A DNA stretch of 64,000 nucleotides from Bacillota bacterium (GTDB taxonomy: Bacteria; Bacillota; Clostridia; Acetivibrionales; DSM-1351): NCBI GenBank assembly GCA_023400235.1, contig JAEXFI010000039.1, positions 1-64,000 of the forward strand. Reading direction: 5' to 3'. The notes under the pieces are model-generated. The model was not told the origin of the DNA, did no database searches, and saw only the letters and a list, made by a program, of their open reading frames with translations. How positions within the stretch are numbered: the stretch's first letter is position 1; the number at the start of each line of letters is the position of its first letter. A program made the translations under genes and the position numbers. This document shows, one piece after another, positions 52,123 to 60,844 of this stretch.

Positions 52123-53988
52123 ATGTACACGCCTGAAAGCAAGTATCAGAGAAGAGTAGACGCATTTTCCAAAAGGCTTGAAGCTTATTCATCAAAAAGC
52201 AACGCGGTGGGCAACTTCAAGCTGCTGGTGTTCTTTGGAGGAATAGCGGCAGCGGTGGCATTATATATTATGAAGCAGCACATACTGATGTTTGCTGTTC
52301 TTGTGCTTTTTGCGGCCGGGTTTGTATATCTGTCGGCAGTACAGAACAGGCATATAAAAAAGCGGAACTACTGCCAGGCAATGGTTAAAATAAACGACCT
52401 GTGTCTAAAAAGAGCAAAAGGCCACTGGAATACATTTTCCGACAAGGGAGAAGAATTTGAAAACCATGAACACAGCTTTTCTTACGACCTGGACCTTTTT
52501 GGCAACAGCTCACTTTTTCAGATGCTGAATATGACAACCACCTATTCGGGAAAGCAATGCCTTGCCCGCTTCCTTTTAGAGCCCCTGAGCAGGCCGGAAG
52601 ACATTGCAGACAGGCAGGAAGCGGTAAAAGAGCTTGCGGCAAAGCTCACCTTCAGGCACAGGCTTTATTCCAGTGCATTAATCACCGACAGCAATATAGT
52701 GTTAAGTGATGAAGCTGTACTTGATAATAAGCGTTCAAAAACTCTGGCTGGAACCATAAACAAACTGGATGAGGTGTTTTCCTGGGCCAGTGAGGAAAAC
52801 AGCCTGTATTCGGCCCACTGGTTCAGAATTCTTATTACGGCACTTCCAGTGGCTTCATTTACGGCGGCTGTCCTGGCAATTTTGAGGCTCGTACCCTTTT
52901 ACCTGCCAATAGCCGGCTTTGTCATTCAATTCCTCATGCTGGGCTATAAGGTGAATTTCAGGAACAAAAGCTTTGAATTGGTGGAGAAGCACTCCAAAAC
53001 CCTGAAGGTTTACAGCTCGTTGCTAAGGCGGTTTGAATCGGGAATTTTTGAAAGCAGCCATATGAAGGCTTTGAGAAGTTCACTTAAGGGTGCCGCACAG
53101 AAACCAGCCTGGAAGCAGATTGAGAAGCTTTCAAAGCTTTGGGAGCTTATTGCAAACAGATACAATTTCCTTTACACAATAATAAATGCTGCTACCTTAT
53201 GGGATTTTCACTGCATGGTGGCACTGGAAAACTGGAAAAGGGAAAGCGGGAGGTATGTGGAGAAATGGTTTGAAGCCATTGGGGAGGTTGAGGCATTGTG
53301 CAGCCTGTCGGTCATGTGCCACGACAATCCGGAATATATTATGCCCAGGGTAACTGAAGATTCCCAGGAGGGCATAGCAGCAGTTGAATTGGGTCATCCG
53401 CTGCTTACAAAGGGAAGAAAGTGCAATGATGTCAGCCTTGTGAAGGAGCAGCCCATTCTTCTCATAACCGGCTCAAACATGTCTGGCAAGAGCACCTTCT
53501 TAAGAACAGTGGGTCTGAGCCTGCTGCTGTCCTACATTGGGCTGCCGGTGTGTGCCAAAGCCTTCAGCTGTCCGGTAATGAAGGTATATGCCTGCATGAG
53601 GACCAGCGACAACCTGGGACAGAGCGTTTCCTCCTTCTACGCCGAGCTGCTCCGGGTAAAAATGGTTGTAGAAGCTGTTGACAGCGGGGAGAGGGTGTTT
53701 TTCCTTCTGGATGAAATATTTAAGGGCACCAATTCCGCAGACAGGCATACTGGAGCAAAAATGCTCATAGACCAGTTAGACAGAAAGGGAGCCTGGGGGA
53801 TGGTTTCCACCCACGACCTGGAGCTTGCTGACATGGAAAAGGAAAGTGCAGGAAGAATAAGAAACTATCATTTCAGAGAATATTATGAGGCTGACCGGAT
53901 TTATTTTGACTATACCTTGCGCAAGGGTGTTTCCGACACCAGAAATGCCATCTATCTTATGAAGCTGGCTGGTGTAAAGGTTGAATAA
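52123..53988 (+). CDS. Membrane-associated MutS-family ATPase
   Basis: 621 residues from ATG 52123 behind GGGAGG. Two hydrophobic helices near 35-85 and two more near 245-285 come before a MutS core and the C-terminal ABC-type ATPase (Walker A ITGSNMSGKSTFLRTVG, Walker B FFLLDEIFKGTNSADRHTG, then MVSTHDLEL). It lacks the mismatch-binding domain I of MutS. This membrane-linked MutS class is common in Clostridia and Bacteroidetes and has no established role in mismatch repair. It follows the repeated leader element. Confidence 0.9.
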   Translation: MYTPESKYQRRVDAFSKRLEAYSSKSNAVGNFKLLVFFGGIAAAVALYIMKQHILMFAVLVLFAAGFVYLSAVQNRHIKKRNYCQAMVKINDLCLKRAKGHWNTFSDKGEEFENHEHSFSYDLDLFGNSSLFQMLNMTTTYSGKQCLARFLLEPLSRPEDIADRQEAVKELAAKLTFRHRLYSSALITDSNIVLSDEAVLDNKRSKTLAGTINKLDEVFSWASEENSLYSAHWFRILITALPVASFTAAVLAILRLVPFYLPIAGFVIQFLMLGYKVNFRNKSFELVEKHSKTLKVYSSLLRRFESGIFESSHMKALRSSLKGAAQKPAWKQIEKLSKLWELIANRYNFLYTIINAATLWDFHCMVALENWKRESGRYVEKWFEAIGEVEALCSLSVMCHDNPEYIMPRVTEDSQEGIAAVELGHPLLTKGRKCNDVSLVKEQPILLITGSNMSGKSTFLRTVGLSLLLSYIGLPVCAKAFSCPVMKVYACMRTSDNLGQSVSSFYAELLRVKMVVEAVDSGERVFFLLDEIFKGTNSADRHTGAKMLIDQLDRKGAWGMVSTHDLELADMEKESAGRIRNYHFREYYEADRIYFDYTLRKGVSDTRNAIYLMKLAGVKVE

Positions 53989-54126
53989 ACGAAAGCAGGG
54001 GAGCATTGCAAAGCAATAATATAAATCACATGCCTGGCCGAACCGGCTTGGGTCATGGGAGGATTTATTCATTATCTGCGCTTTGCAACGGCTCCTTTTT
54101 ATTTCTTGACAGCCCTTACTGTAATA

Positions 54127-54333
54127 TCAATATTCCTCTTCTTGAATATCAAAAACAAAATTGCATTGGTCACATCTGAAAACAACAAGAGTTCCAAAAT
54201 TCTCACTTACTGTCTCTTCTACATGAATGAGACCTCCGCAGTCACATTTCTTGGGATATCCGTTCATACAAGTGCAGCATTCGGCATGGTGCGAATTGCG
54301 ATGCTTTATTTCGGCAGAACACGTATTACACAT
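54127..54333 (-). CDS. Small zinc-ribbon-like protein
   Basis: 68 residues from ATG 54333, with TTGGAGTGG upstream. Cysteines come in pairs: MCNTCSAE, CCTCMNGYPKKCDCGG and FRCDQCNFVF, with two histidines between the first groups, so one or two zinc sites are likely. The opposite-strand frame has no such features. It sits alone between the MutS homologue and the hydrogenase promoter. No function is known to me. Confidence 0.6.
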   Translation of the reverse strand: MCNTCSAEIKHRNSHHAECCTCMNGYPKKCDCGGLIHVEETVSENFGTLVVFRCDQCNFVFDIQEEEY

Positions 54334-54461
54334 TGACCACCACTCCAATCCATTTATTATGTATTTATTTTAATACATTTTTTGCCGGGAGTAAAGGCTT
54401 TACGCATGTATACATGAGATTTCATAAGGCTTTCAGGGATTTTGAATGACAAATAAATAAC

Positions 54462-54560
54462 AATTGAGTATGTTAAAAAATTTTCAAATTCTGTGAAAAA
54501 AATATCAAACTCCAATTGACAATGTTATCTTAAGAATTTACAATATAATTGAGAATGTTA
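54462..54560 (+). promoter_or_regulatory. Hydrogenase operon promoter with three copies of AATTGASWATGTTA
   Basis: TTGACA (54516-54521) and TACAAT (54539-54544), spacing 17, form the promoter. The box AATTGASWATGTTA occurs three times in the same direction: 54462-54475, 54514-54527 (including the -35) and 54547-54560 (just after the -10). The first and third copies extend to AAAAAWTTT. The rest of 54349-54746 holds an untranslated leader of about 195 bases without a visible ORF. Confidence 0.6.
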
Positions 54561-54746
54561 AAAATTTCGCATATTAGAGATACGGTATTTGACAAGCTCA
54601 TTTTTTGTTGGGATGTGCTTGTATACAAAGTACTGTGGGCAGAAGCATCGGATAATCTTTATCCTGCCAGACAGATGGTTTTTGGACTGAGATGAAGAAT
54701 TGAATTTTTATTTATAAGGGGCCGTTACAGGCTATAGGAGGCTAAA

Positions 54747-55208
54747 ATGCAGAAGGTTAAAGAAGTGTTGAATCGCCACGGCAATTCAAAAGACAATCTT
54801 ATTCAAGTCATGTTGGAACTGCAGAATTTATCAGGGACAAATTCCTTGCCCCACGAATGGGTTGAATTTGTGGCTGCTGAGCTGGATATGCCCATGAGCA
54901 GGGTATATAGCGTAATTACTTTCTATTCCATGTTTGGAACTGAACCAAGGGGAAAATATGTTGTGGAAGTCTGTAAAAGTGCTCCATGCCATGTAACCGG
55001 TGCTAACAGCTTATTGGCTATGCTTGAAAAGGAATTGCAGGTTAAGCCCGGTCAGACAACGGAGGATGGAGTATTTACATTGATACAGTCAGCTTGTTTT
55101 GGAGCATGTGACATATCACCTGCAATAAAGATAGGTGACAAGGTTTACGGAAATCTTACGCCGGAAAAGCTGTCCCATATAGTAAACACTTATAGGGAGG
55201 TACAATAA
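54747..55208 (+). CDS. Hydrogenase subunit, NuoE-like [2Fe-2S] protein (HydC/HndA)
   Basis: 153 residues. A helical N-terminal segment is followed by a thioredoxin-like [2Fe-2S] domain with ligands in EVCKSAPCHVTG and SACFGACDISPA. This is the NuoE fold used as the small electron-transfer subunit of NAD(P)-linked [FeFe] hydrogenases. A ribosome site (AGGAGG) precedes the ATG. The next gene starts three bases after its stop, so it heads the trimeric hydrogenase operon. Confidence 0.93.
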   Translation: MQKVKEVLNRHGNSKDNLIQVMLELQNLSGTNSLPHEWVEFVAAELDMPMSRVYSVITFYSMFGTEPRGKYVVEVCKSAPCHVTGANSLLAMLEKELQVKPGQTTEDGVFTLIQSACFGACDISPAIKIGDKVYGNLTPEKLSHIVNTYREVQ

Positions 55209-55210
55209 TA

Positions 55211-56491
55211 ATGGATAAGGTATTGAGCGCAAGATTCGGTAAAATAAAACCTGACAGTGTGGAAGAGTATGTTGCTGCAGGAGGTTATGAGGGTTTGATA
55301 AAGACAATGGCCATGGAGCACGTGGACGCCATTGAAGAGATAAAAAAGGCAAATCTTTTTGGAAGAGGCGGAGCTGCCTATCCTACAGGTATAAAATGGG
55401 AGCAGGCATATGCTATTCAGAGAGGCCCTAAATACATGGTCTGTAACGGTGACGAGGGCGAACCAGGTACATTCAAGGACAGACATATCCTTTCAGAAGA
55501 CCCCTTTGAGCTTATTGAAGGCATGACAATAGGTGCATACATCATGGGCGCGAGGGAAGGCTATATTTACATCAGAGGTGAATACACCGCTATCCAGAAG
55601 ATAGTTGACAGTGCTATAAAAAATGCTGAAAAAGCAGGCTACCTGGGAAAGAACATACTGGGCAGGGAAGGTTTTGACTTTACCTTGAAGGTGGTTTCAG
55701 GAGCCGGAGCATACGTTTGCGGAGAAAATACCGCACTGGTTGAATCCATAGAAGGCAAGACCGGAAGACCAAGGCAGAAACCGCCATATATCAAAAACTG
55801 CGGTTTATACCAGATGCCTACCATATTGAACAATGTTGAAACCTACTCATGTATTCCCTGGATAATCAAGGACGGCGGAGAGACCTTCAGCAAAAAGGGT
55901 ACCGAATTCAGCGGCGGCACAAAGTTAATGTGCCTGTCAGGCAATGTTCAGAACAGAGGCGTCTATGAAATTCCTTTTGGAATGACTTTAAGAGAACTCA
56001 TCTATGACCTTGGAGGAGGAGTTACAAACGGACGCAAGCTTAAGTTTGTTCACATGGGCGGACAATCGGGAAGCTGCTTCCCTGAAAGCTTGCTGGATAC
56101 AAAGATTTGCTATTATGATCTCAAAAAGGCGGGTATTTCGCTGGGTTCAGGTGCGGTTGTGGTTGTAGATGACAGTCACTGTGCTGTTGATTACCTGAAG
56201 AATTCAATGGAATTCTTTGAAGAAGAATCCTGCGGCAAATGTACTCCTTGCAGAGAGGGAACCTATAGATTGGTTGAGCTTGTTGACAAATTGACAGAAG
56301 GCACAGCGACTATGGACGATTTCAATAAAATGAAGAGTCTTGCACAGACCATGAAAACTTCAAGCTTCTGCGGTTTAGGGCAAAGTGCTCCCGTACCGCT
56401 GTTGACACTTATAAAGTATTTTGAGGAAGAGTTCCTCGAACATATCAACGGTAAATGCAGTGCTGGTGTATGCCACATGGGAAGAGGCTGA
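55211..56491 (+). CDS. Hydrogenase diaphorase subunit, NuoF-like (short HydB/HndC)
   Basis: 426 residues. The FMN/NAD site is visible: GRGGAAYPTGIKWEQA, CNGDEGEPGTFKDR and GAYVCGENTALVESIEG. The [4Fe-4S] ligands are SCGKCTPCREGTY with a later Cys in SSFCGLG. Typical HydB/HndC proteins have about 600 residues, with an N-terminal [2Fe-2S] domain and a C-terminal pair of [4Fe-4S] clusters. Here the protein starts at the NuoF core and stops right after CSAGVCHMGRG, so both extra domains are absent. No frameshift explains it. It is expected to exchange electrons with NAD(H). Confidence 0.92.
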   Translation: MDKVLSARFGKIKPDSVEEYVAAGGYEGLIKTMAMEHVDAIEEIKKANLFGRGGAAYPTGIKWEQAYAIQRGPKYMVCNGDEGEPGTFKDRHILSEDPFELIEGMTIGAYIMGAREGYIYIRGEYTAIQKIVDSAIKNAEKAGYLGKNILGREGFDFTLKVVSGAGAYVCGENTALVESIEGKTGRPRQKPPYIKNCGLYQMPTILNNVETYSCIPWIIKDGGETFSKKGTEFSGGTKLMCLSGNVQNRGVYEIPFGMTLRELIYDLGGGVTNGRKLKFVHMGGQSGSCFPESLLDTKICYYDLKKAGISLGSGAVVVVDDSHCAVDYLKNSMEFFEEESCGKCTPCREGTYRLVELVDKLTEGTATMDDFNKMKSLAQTMKTSSFCGLGQSAPVPLLTLIKYFEEEFLEHINGKCSAGVCHMGRG

Positions 56492-56555
56492 GGGTGAAAG
56501 ATAAATCTTTCGCGCTTTATTTGAAACGTGAAAATCACGTAGACGGAGGTTAATG

Positions 56556-58280
56556 ATGGACTTGATTAATGTTACTATAGACGGTATTGCAGTTGAAGTT
56601 GAAAAGAATACTACGATACTTGAAGCTGCAAAAAAGATTAATATAGACATACCAACGTTATGCTTTATGAAGGGGGTTAACGAACCCGGTTCATGCAGAG
56701 TATGCGTAGTTGAAGTAGAAGGCTGGAGAGGTTTGCATCCTGCCTGTGTGACAAAGGTTTCCGAGGGTTTGGTGGTAAAAACTGCTACCAGCACTGTCAG
56801 AGAAGCTCGAAAGAATATCCTTGAATTGATTATGTCAAATCACAACAGGGAATGTTTATCCTGTTCAAGAAATCAAAGATGTGAGCTGCAGACCCTTTGC
56901 AATGACAATGGTATTGACAGGCTTCCATACAGCGGAAAGGTTGATAAGGGCTGCATAGACACTTCCGGGCCAATAGTAAGGGATCCCAACAAATGTGTTC
57001 TCTGCGGAAGATGTGTAAGTGTCTGTTCAAAAATTCAGGATGTAGGAGTTATAGATTATGCATACCGTGGTGCCCATATGACAGTAACTACTGCCTATGA
57101 GGAAGGACTGGCAGGCCATGACTGCATTAACTGCGGACAGTGTATCAAGGCATGTCCCGTCGGTGCCCTTTCTGAGAGAGATGACACTGCAAAAGTATGG
57201 AAGGCGCTTGAAAACCAGGAGCTCCATGTGGTAGTACAGACTGCGCCTGCAGTAAGAGTTGCTCTTGGCGAAGAATTTGGTTATGCTCCGGGAACAAATG
57301 TTGAAGGTAAGATGGTCACTGCATTAAGAAGATTAGGTTTTAATAAAGTGTTTGATACCAACTTCAGTGCGGATTTAACAATAATTGAAGAAGGAACCGA
57401 GCTGCTCAGCAGGATTAAAAATGGCGGTAAGCTCCCAATGATAACCTCCTGTTCACCTGGATGGATCAAATACTGTGAGCACAACCACCACGATTTTCTG
57501 GAAAATTTATCTACTTGTAAATCACCACAGCAGATGTTTGGTGCAGTGGCAAAATCCTACTATCCTATAAAGGCGGATGTTGATCCTAAGAATGTTTATG
57601 TAGTATCGGTAATGCCGTGTACTGCTAAAAAATATGAGGCAGACAGGGAAGAAATGCAGGTGGACGGACTCAAGGACATAGACTCGGTTATTACAACCAG
57701 AGAGCTTGCCAGGATGATTCGCCAGGCAGGTATCAAGTTTACAGAACTTGAGGACGGAGAAAGAGACAGTATCCTGGGGACTTATTCAGGAGCAGGTACA
57801 ATCTTCGGAAACACCGGAGGTGTTATGGAGGCTGCCCTTCGTACCGTTGCCGACAAGCTGACGGGCAAATCCCTGGAAGCTATTGAATACACGGCGGTAA
57901 GAGGCTTGGAGGGTATAAAGGAAGCCACTGTGAAAGTTGCGGATATGGAAATCAAGGTGGCAGTTGCAAATGGTACGGCAAATGCAGCAAAGCTGCTTGA
58001 TAGAGTAAGATCAGGTGAGGCTTCCTACCACTTTATCGAAGTTATGGCTTGTGAAGGCGGATGTATCAATGGCGGCGGACAGCCAATAATAATGGATAAG
58101 AATAGGACAAATGAAGTGAAGGCGGCAAGAATAAAGGGTCTCTATGACATAGATAAGGCAAGTACTTATAGAAAGTCACATGACAACCCTGAAATTCAAA
58201 AGCTTTATGCGGAGTACCTTGGAGAAGCGGGAGAGCATCTGGCCCATAAGCTACTCCACACCCACTATGTTGCAAGATAA
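56556..58280 (+). CDS. [FeFe]-hydrogenase catalytic subunit (HydA/HndD)
   Basis: 574 residues from ATG 56556 (GGAGG six bases away; ATG 56553 is too close). Domains in order: N-terminal [2Fe-2S] (LCFMKGVNEPGSCRVC), His-Cys [4Fe-4S] (HNRECLSCSRNQRC), two ferredoxin clusters (CVLCGRCVSVC and CINCGQCIKACPVGAL), then the H-cluster domain with L1 TSCSPGW, L2 MPCTAKKYEADR and L3 EVMACEGGCINGGGQP. In L1 the second Cys of the usual TSCCP is Ser. That Cys passes protons in clostridial hydrogenase I. With the two preceding genes it forms a trimeric, possibly bifurcating hydrogenase. Confidence 0.95.
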   Translation: MDLINVTIDGIAVEVEKNTTILEAAKKINIDIPTLCFMKGVNEPGSCRVCVVEVEGWRGLHPACVTKVSEGLVVKTATSTVREARKNILELIMSNHNRECLSCSRNQRCELQTLCNDNGIDRLPYSGKVDKGCIDTSGPIVRDPNKCVLCGRCVSVCSKIQDVGVIDYAYRGAHMTVTTAYEEGLAGHDCINCGQCIKACPVGALSERDDTAKVWKALENQELHVVVQTAPAVRVALGEEFGYAPGTNVEGKMVTALRRLGFNKVFDTNFSADLTIIEEGTELLSRIKNGGKLPMITSCSPGWIKYCEHNHHDFLENLSTCKSPQQMFGAVAKSYYPIKADVDPKNVYVVSVMPCTAKKYEADREEMQVDGLKDIDSVITTRELARMIRQAGIKFTELEDGERDSILGTYSGAGTIFGNTGGVMEAALRTVADKLTGKSLEAIEYTAVRGLEGIKEATVKVADMEIKVAVANGTANAAKLLDRVRSGEASYHFIEVMACEGGCINGGGQPIIMDKNRTNEVKAARIKGLYDIDKASTYRKSHDNPEIQKLYAEYLGEAGEHLAHKLLHTHYVAR

Positions 58281-58296
58281 TTTTATCAACTGTATT

Positions 58297-58342
58297 AAAA
58301 GGGACTGTACAAAACCACTTTTCGGTTTGTACAGTCCCTTTT
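58297..58342 (+). terminator. Terminator of the hydrogenase operon
   Basis: AAAAGGGACTGTACAAAACC (58297-58316), 7-base loop, then its complement (58324-58342) ending in four T. Very stable. Confidence 0.93.
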
Positions 58343-58488
58343 GTATTAGTGCATATGCGAAGCTGGAGTGCAATTGCCGGTATGAGCCAGGCATGGGGGG
58401 GTCACAGAGAACCATATTTATTTGGATTAATAATTGTAATTTTCAGGCATACTAGAAGTACAGTAATAATGGTTCCCGGGAGAAGACA

Positions 58489-59034
58489 ATGACTAATACC
58501 CCAAAAGATATAGAAATCCAAAAACAGTTGACAGAAATCCACATTGAGAATTGGCGTAATAATGTCCTGTACCATCCAAAGTGGTTTATTTTGATTTTAA
58601 TAATATTGACCCTCTTTTTCATTTGGTGGAAAGCAGCCCATAAGCAAAGGCTAAAAGATATTTCACTGTATGGGGGCATTTTTTATATATTGATTCTGGG
58701 AATAGTGGAGTATGGAGAGGAATTGATCCTGTGGGAATATCCCTTAGATGTCATACCGGTATTTCCGGCTTTGTCAGCTATAAATCTGATTTGTCTGCCT
58801 GTTTTGTATTCGCTCTCATATGAATATTGTAAAAGTCTAAAAGAGTTTTTATTGTCTTCTATCATAATTTCCGGCTTTATGTGTTTTATTTTTGAGCCGC
58901 TGCTCTCCTTGGCAGGTTTTTATTATTTAATTAAGTGGAGATATTATTTTAGCTTCCCGTTATATGCCTTGCTCTCTATTTTTGTATGGTATCTGACAAA
59001 TAAAATAAGGGCTATTGAAATCAAAAATAATTAA
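58489..59034 (+). CDS. CBO0543-family membrane protein, copy 1
   Basis: 181 residues from ATG 58489. A polar N-terminal helix (IQKQLTEIHIENWRNNVLYHPKW) is followed by five hydrophobic segments. Conserved family features are FIWWKAAHKQRLKDISLYG, EYGEELILWEYPLDVIPVFP and FIFEPLLSLAGFY. Members are common in spore-forming Firmicutes and have no known function. A paralogue follows 54 bases later, so this is a tandem duplication. Confidence 0.85.
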   Translation: MTNTPKDIEIQKQLTEIHIENWRNNVLYHPKWFILILIILTLFFIWWKAAHKQRLKDISLYGGIFYILILGIVEYGEELILWEYPLDVIPVFPALSAINLICLPVLYSLSYEYCKSLKEFLLSSIIISGFMCFIFEPLLSLAGFYYLIKWRYYFSFPLYALLSIFVWYLTNKIRAIEIKNN

Positions 59035-59088
59035 GCAAATATGTGCATTGAAAGAAGTGAATCAATATAAGAATCGAAGGAGTTAAAG

Positions 59089-59640
59089 ATGCCTGGAGTA
59101 GCTTTATTTACACGCTCTGCCTTAAATATTCAGGAGCAGTTGTCATTTGTTCGTATTGATGATTGGTTTGACAAAATCCTGTTTCACGGAAAATGGTGGC
59201 TGTTGTTGGTGATGTTTCTATTTTCCGTATTTGTGTGGTGTAAGACCGTTGATAAAAGCAGATTAAGAGAAATAACCCTATATGTTTCCCTTGTTGTCAT
59301 ATGGACCTTGGTATTGGATGAAATAGGAGAGGAATTGACCTTATGGGATTATCCGTATGACCTTATACCTCTGTTTCCGCCTTTGTCAGCTATTGACGTC
59401 GCATGCCTTCCCCTTGTTTATTCGCTCATATACCAGTATTTCAGGAAATGGAAGAGCTTTTTTACTGCCACGGTTGTCATGTCAGTTATTTTTTGCTTTA
59501 TAATGGAGCCGCTGTTTGTAAGGATAGGCATATACCAAATGCTTGAATGGCGAAGTTACTATGGATTACCCATTTATATATTTATTGCTGTGGCAAGTAA
59601 ATTTACTGTAGGAAAAATATGTGGGAGTTCCTCAAAGTGA
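59089..59640 (+). CDS. CBO0543-family membrane protein, copy 2
   Basis: 183 residues from ATG 59089 behind AAGGAG. Matches copy 1 along the whole length (RIDDWFDKILFHGKWW, VWCKTVDKSRLREITLY, EIGEELTLWDYPYDLIPLFP, IMEPLFVRIGIYQMLEWRSYYGLP). The membrane-facing acidic EELxLWxYP is kept in both copies. Function unknown; the paired copies could form a heteromer. Confidence 0.85.
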   Translation: MPGVALFTRSALNIQEQLSFVRIDDWFDKILFHGKWWLLLVMFLFSVFVWCKTVDKSRLREITLYVSLVVIWTLVLDEIGEELTLWDYPYDLIPLFPPLSAIDVACLPLVYSLIYQYFRKWKSFFTATVVMSVIFCFIMEPLFVRIGIYQMLEWRSYYGLPIYIFIAVASKFTVGKICGSSSK

Positions 59641-59718
59641 AAATGGAGATAATAAGTTCTCTATCTGTTAGAACAAAGCTATTTAAAATATGTAAAAAAG
59701 CATTTTTATCACATCAAA

Positions 59719-59734
59719 ATGTAAACAATTACAT
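59719..59734. promoter_or_regulatory. cre-like operator 1 (upstream)
   Basis: ATGTAAACAATTACAT, an inverted repeat TGTAA-N4-TTACA. It agrees with the CcpA cre consensus WTGNAANCGNWWNCAW at all but one position. It lies 174 bp (centre to centre) from the promoter-proximal site. Confidence 0.5.
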
Positions 59735-59861
59735 AAATATATTTATAAAAATAGAAGAGGAAAAAGTATTAATATATAGTACAAATTAACAATAAAAGTG
59801 TACTAATTGATTAGGTTATATACATAACTCCTAAAAAACCAAAGAAAAGTTAACATAAGAG

Positions 59862-59910
59862 TTGACAAGGCATTAAAAATCATTATAATAAAATGTAAAG
59901 GATTACATTT
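59862..59910 (+). promoter_or_regulatory. Sugar operon promoter with overlapping cre-like operator 2
   Basis: TTGACA (59862-59867) and TATAAT (59884-59889), spacing 16. At the expected start point lies AAATGTAAAGGATTACATTT (59891-59910), perfect 8-base arms with the same TGTAA-N4-TTACA core as operator 1. A LacI-family repressor or CcpA binding here would block initiation. Confidence 0.75.
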
Positions 59911-59964
59911 TACAATATGCTAATCCATTATCAGTTTTAACAAGAAAAAGGAGGGTATAAGTCG

Positions 59965-60795
59965 ATGGGTAACATTAAGATCTCCTACAATACGCTGGTA
60001 TATGCAGGAGAAGACATCAGCGCGGGCATTGCCAGGCTGGCTAAGTTTGGATACGATGGCGTGGATTTTGTTGGTGAACCTGAGCAGTATGACGCCGAAA
60101 AGATTTGCAGGCTTTTGGATGAACATCATATTGAAGCTTCGTCCATTTGTGCAATATTTAATGAGCAACGCGATTTCGTTTCCAGTGATCCTGCTATCAG
60201 AGCAAATGCAATTGCCTATGTAAAAAGCTGTGTAGATTTTGCAGCAGTCATTGGTGCGAAAGCAATTTCGGTACAAGCCACAGCCTGTATGAAAATCAAC
60301 GCTGAAGCAAGTGAAGAGGAAGAATGGAGTTGGGCTGTAAAAGGAATAAAAGAAGCGGGCTTATATGCAAAGGAAAAAGGAATACGGTTGACACTTGAAG
60401 CATGGAACCGTTATGAAACTTACCTGATTAATCGACTTGAACAAGCACTAAGGATGGTAAACGATATCAATCTTCCAAATGTGGGAGTCATGGGGGATAC
60501 CTATCACATGAATATCGAAGAAATTAATATGGCTGATGCAATACGTAAGGTAGGTAACAAGCTTTACTACCTGCATATTGCTGACAGCAACAGAGCTGCT
60601 CCCGGAAGAGGACATATAAATTTCGACGAAATAGCAAAGGCCCTTCGTGATATAGGATATAACGGCTGGATTTCAATGGAATTACTCCCGGCAGCGGCCA
60701 ATCCTTTCTCCGGTAAACGCTGTGAGGAATTTTACGACCAATATAGTGAGGAATCTATTACTTTTTTAAAAAACCTTTTTGAAAAAATAAAATAA
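59965..60795 (+). CDS. Sugar phosphate isomerase/epimerase (xylose-isomerase-like TIM barrel)
   Basis: 276 residues from ATG 59965 behind AGGAGGG. The AP-endonuclease-2 TIM-barrel fold shows LAKFGYDGVDFVGEPEQ, GIRLTLEAWNRYETYLIN, VGVMGDTYHMNIEE, KLYYLHIADSNRAAPGRGHI and WISMELLP, with Glu/Asp/His/Glu metal ligands. Relatives are D-psicose/tagatose 3-epimerases and inosose or hydroxypyruvate isomerases. First gene of an operon with a sugar ABC transporter, so it should act on the imported sugar. Substrate not determinable here. Confidence 0.88.
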   Translation: MGNIKISYNTLVYAGEDISAGIARLAKFGYDGVDFVGEPEQYDAEKICRLLDEHHIEASSICAIFNEQRDFVSSDPAIRANAIAYVKSCVDFAAVIGAKAISVQATACMKINAEASEEEEWSWAVKGIKEAGLYAKEKGIRLTLEAWNRYETYLINRLEQALRMVNDINLPNVGVMGDTYHMNIEEINMADAIRKVGNKLYYLHIADSNRAAPGRGHINFDEIAKALRDIGYNGWISMELLPAAANPFSGKRCEEFYDQYSEESITFLKNLFEKIK

Positions 60796-60844
60796 CAAAA
60801 ACAATTGGTAAGACAAAAAAACTAAAAGTAAAGGGGAAAATATA

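Noticed and set aside
54055..54336. Plus-strand frame opposite the zinc-ribbon gene
   Set aside because: Low-complexity hydrophobic start and no motif; the minus-strand frame has ordered CxxC pairs and a ribosome site.
54462..54570. Rex-type operator in the hydrogenase promoter
   Set aside because: No TTGTTAA-N4-TTAACAA palindrome is present; only direct repeats were found.
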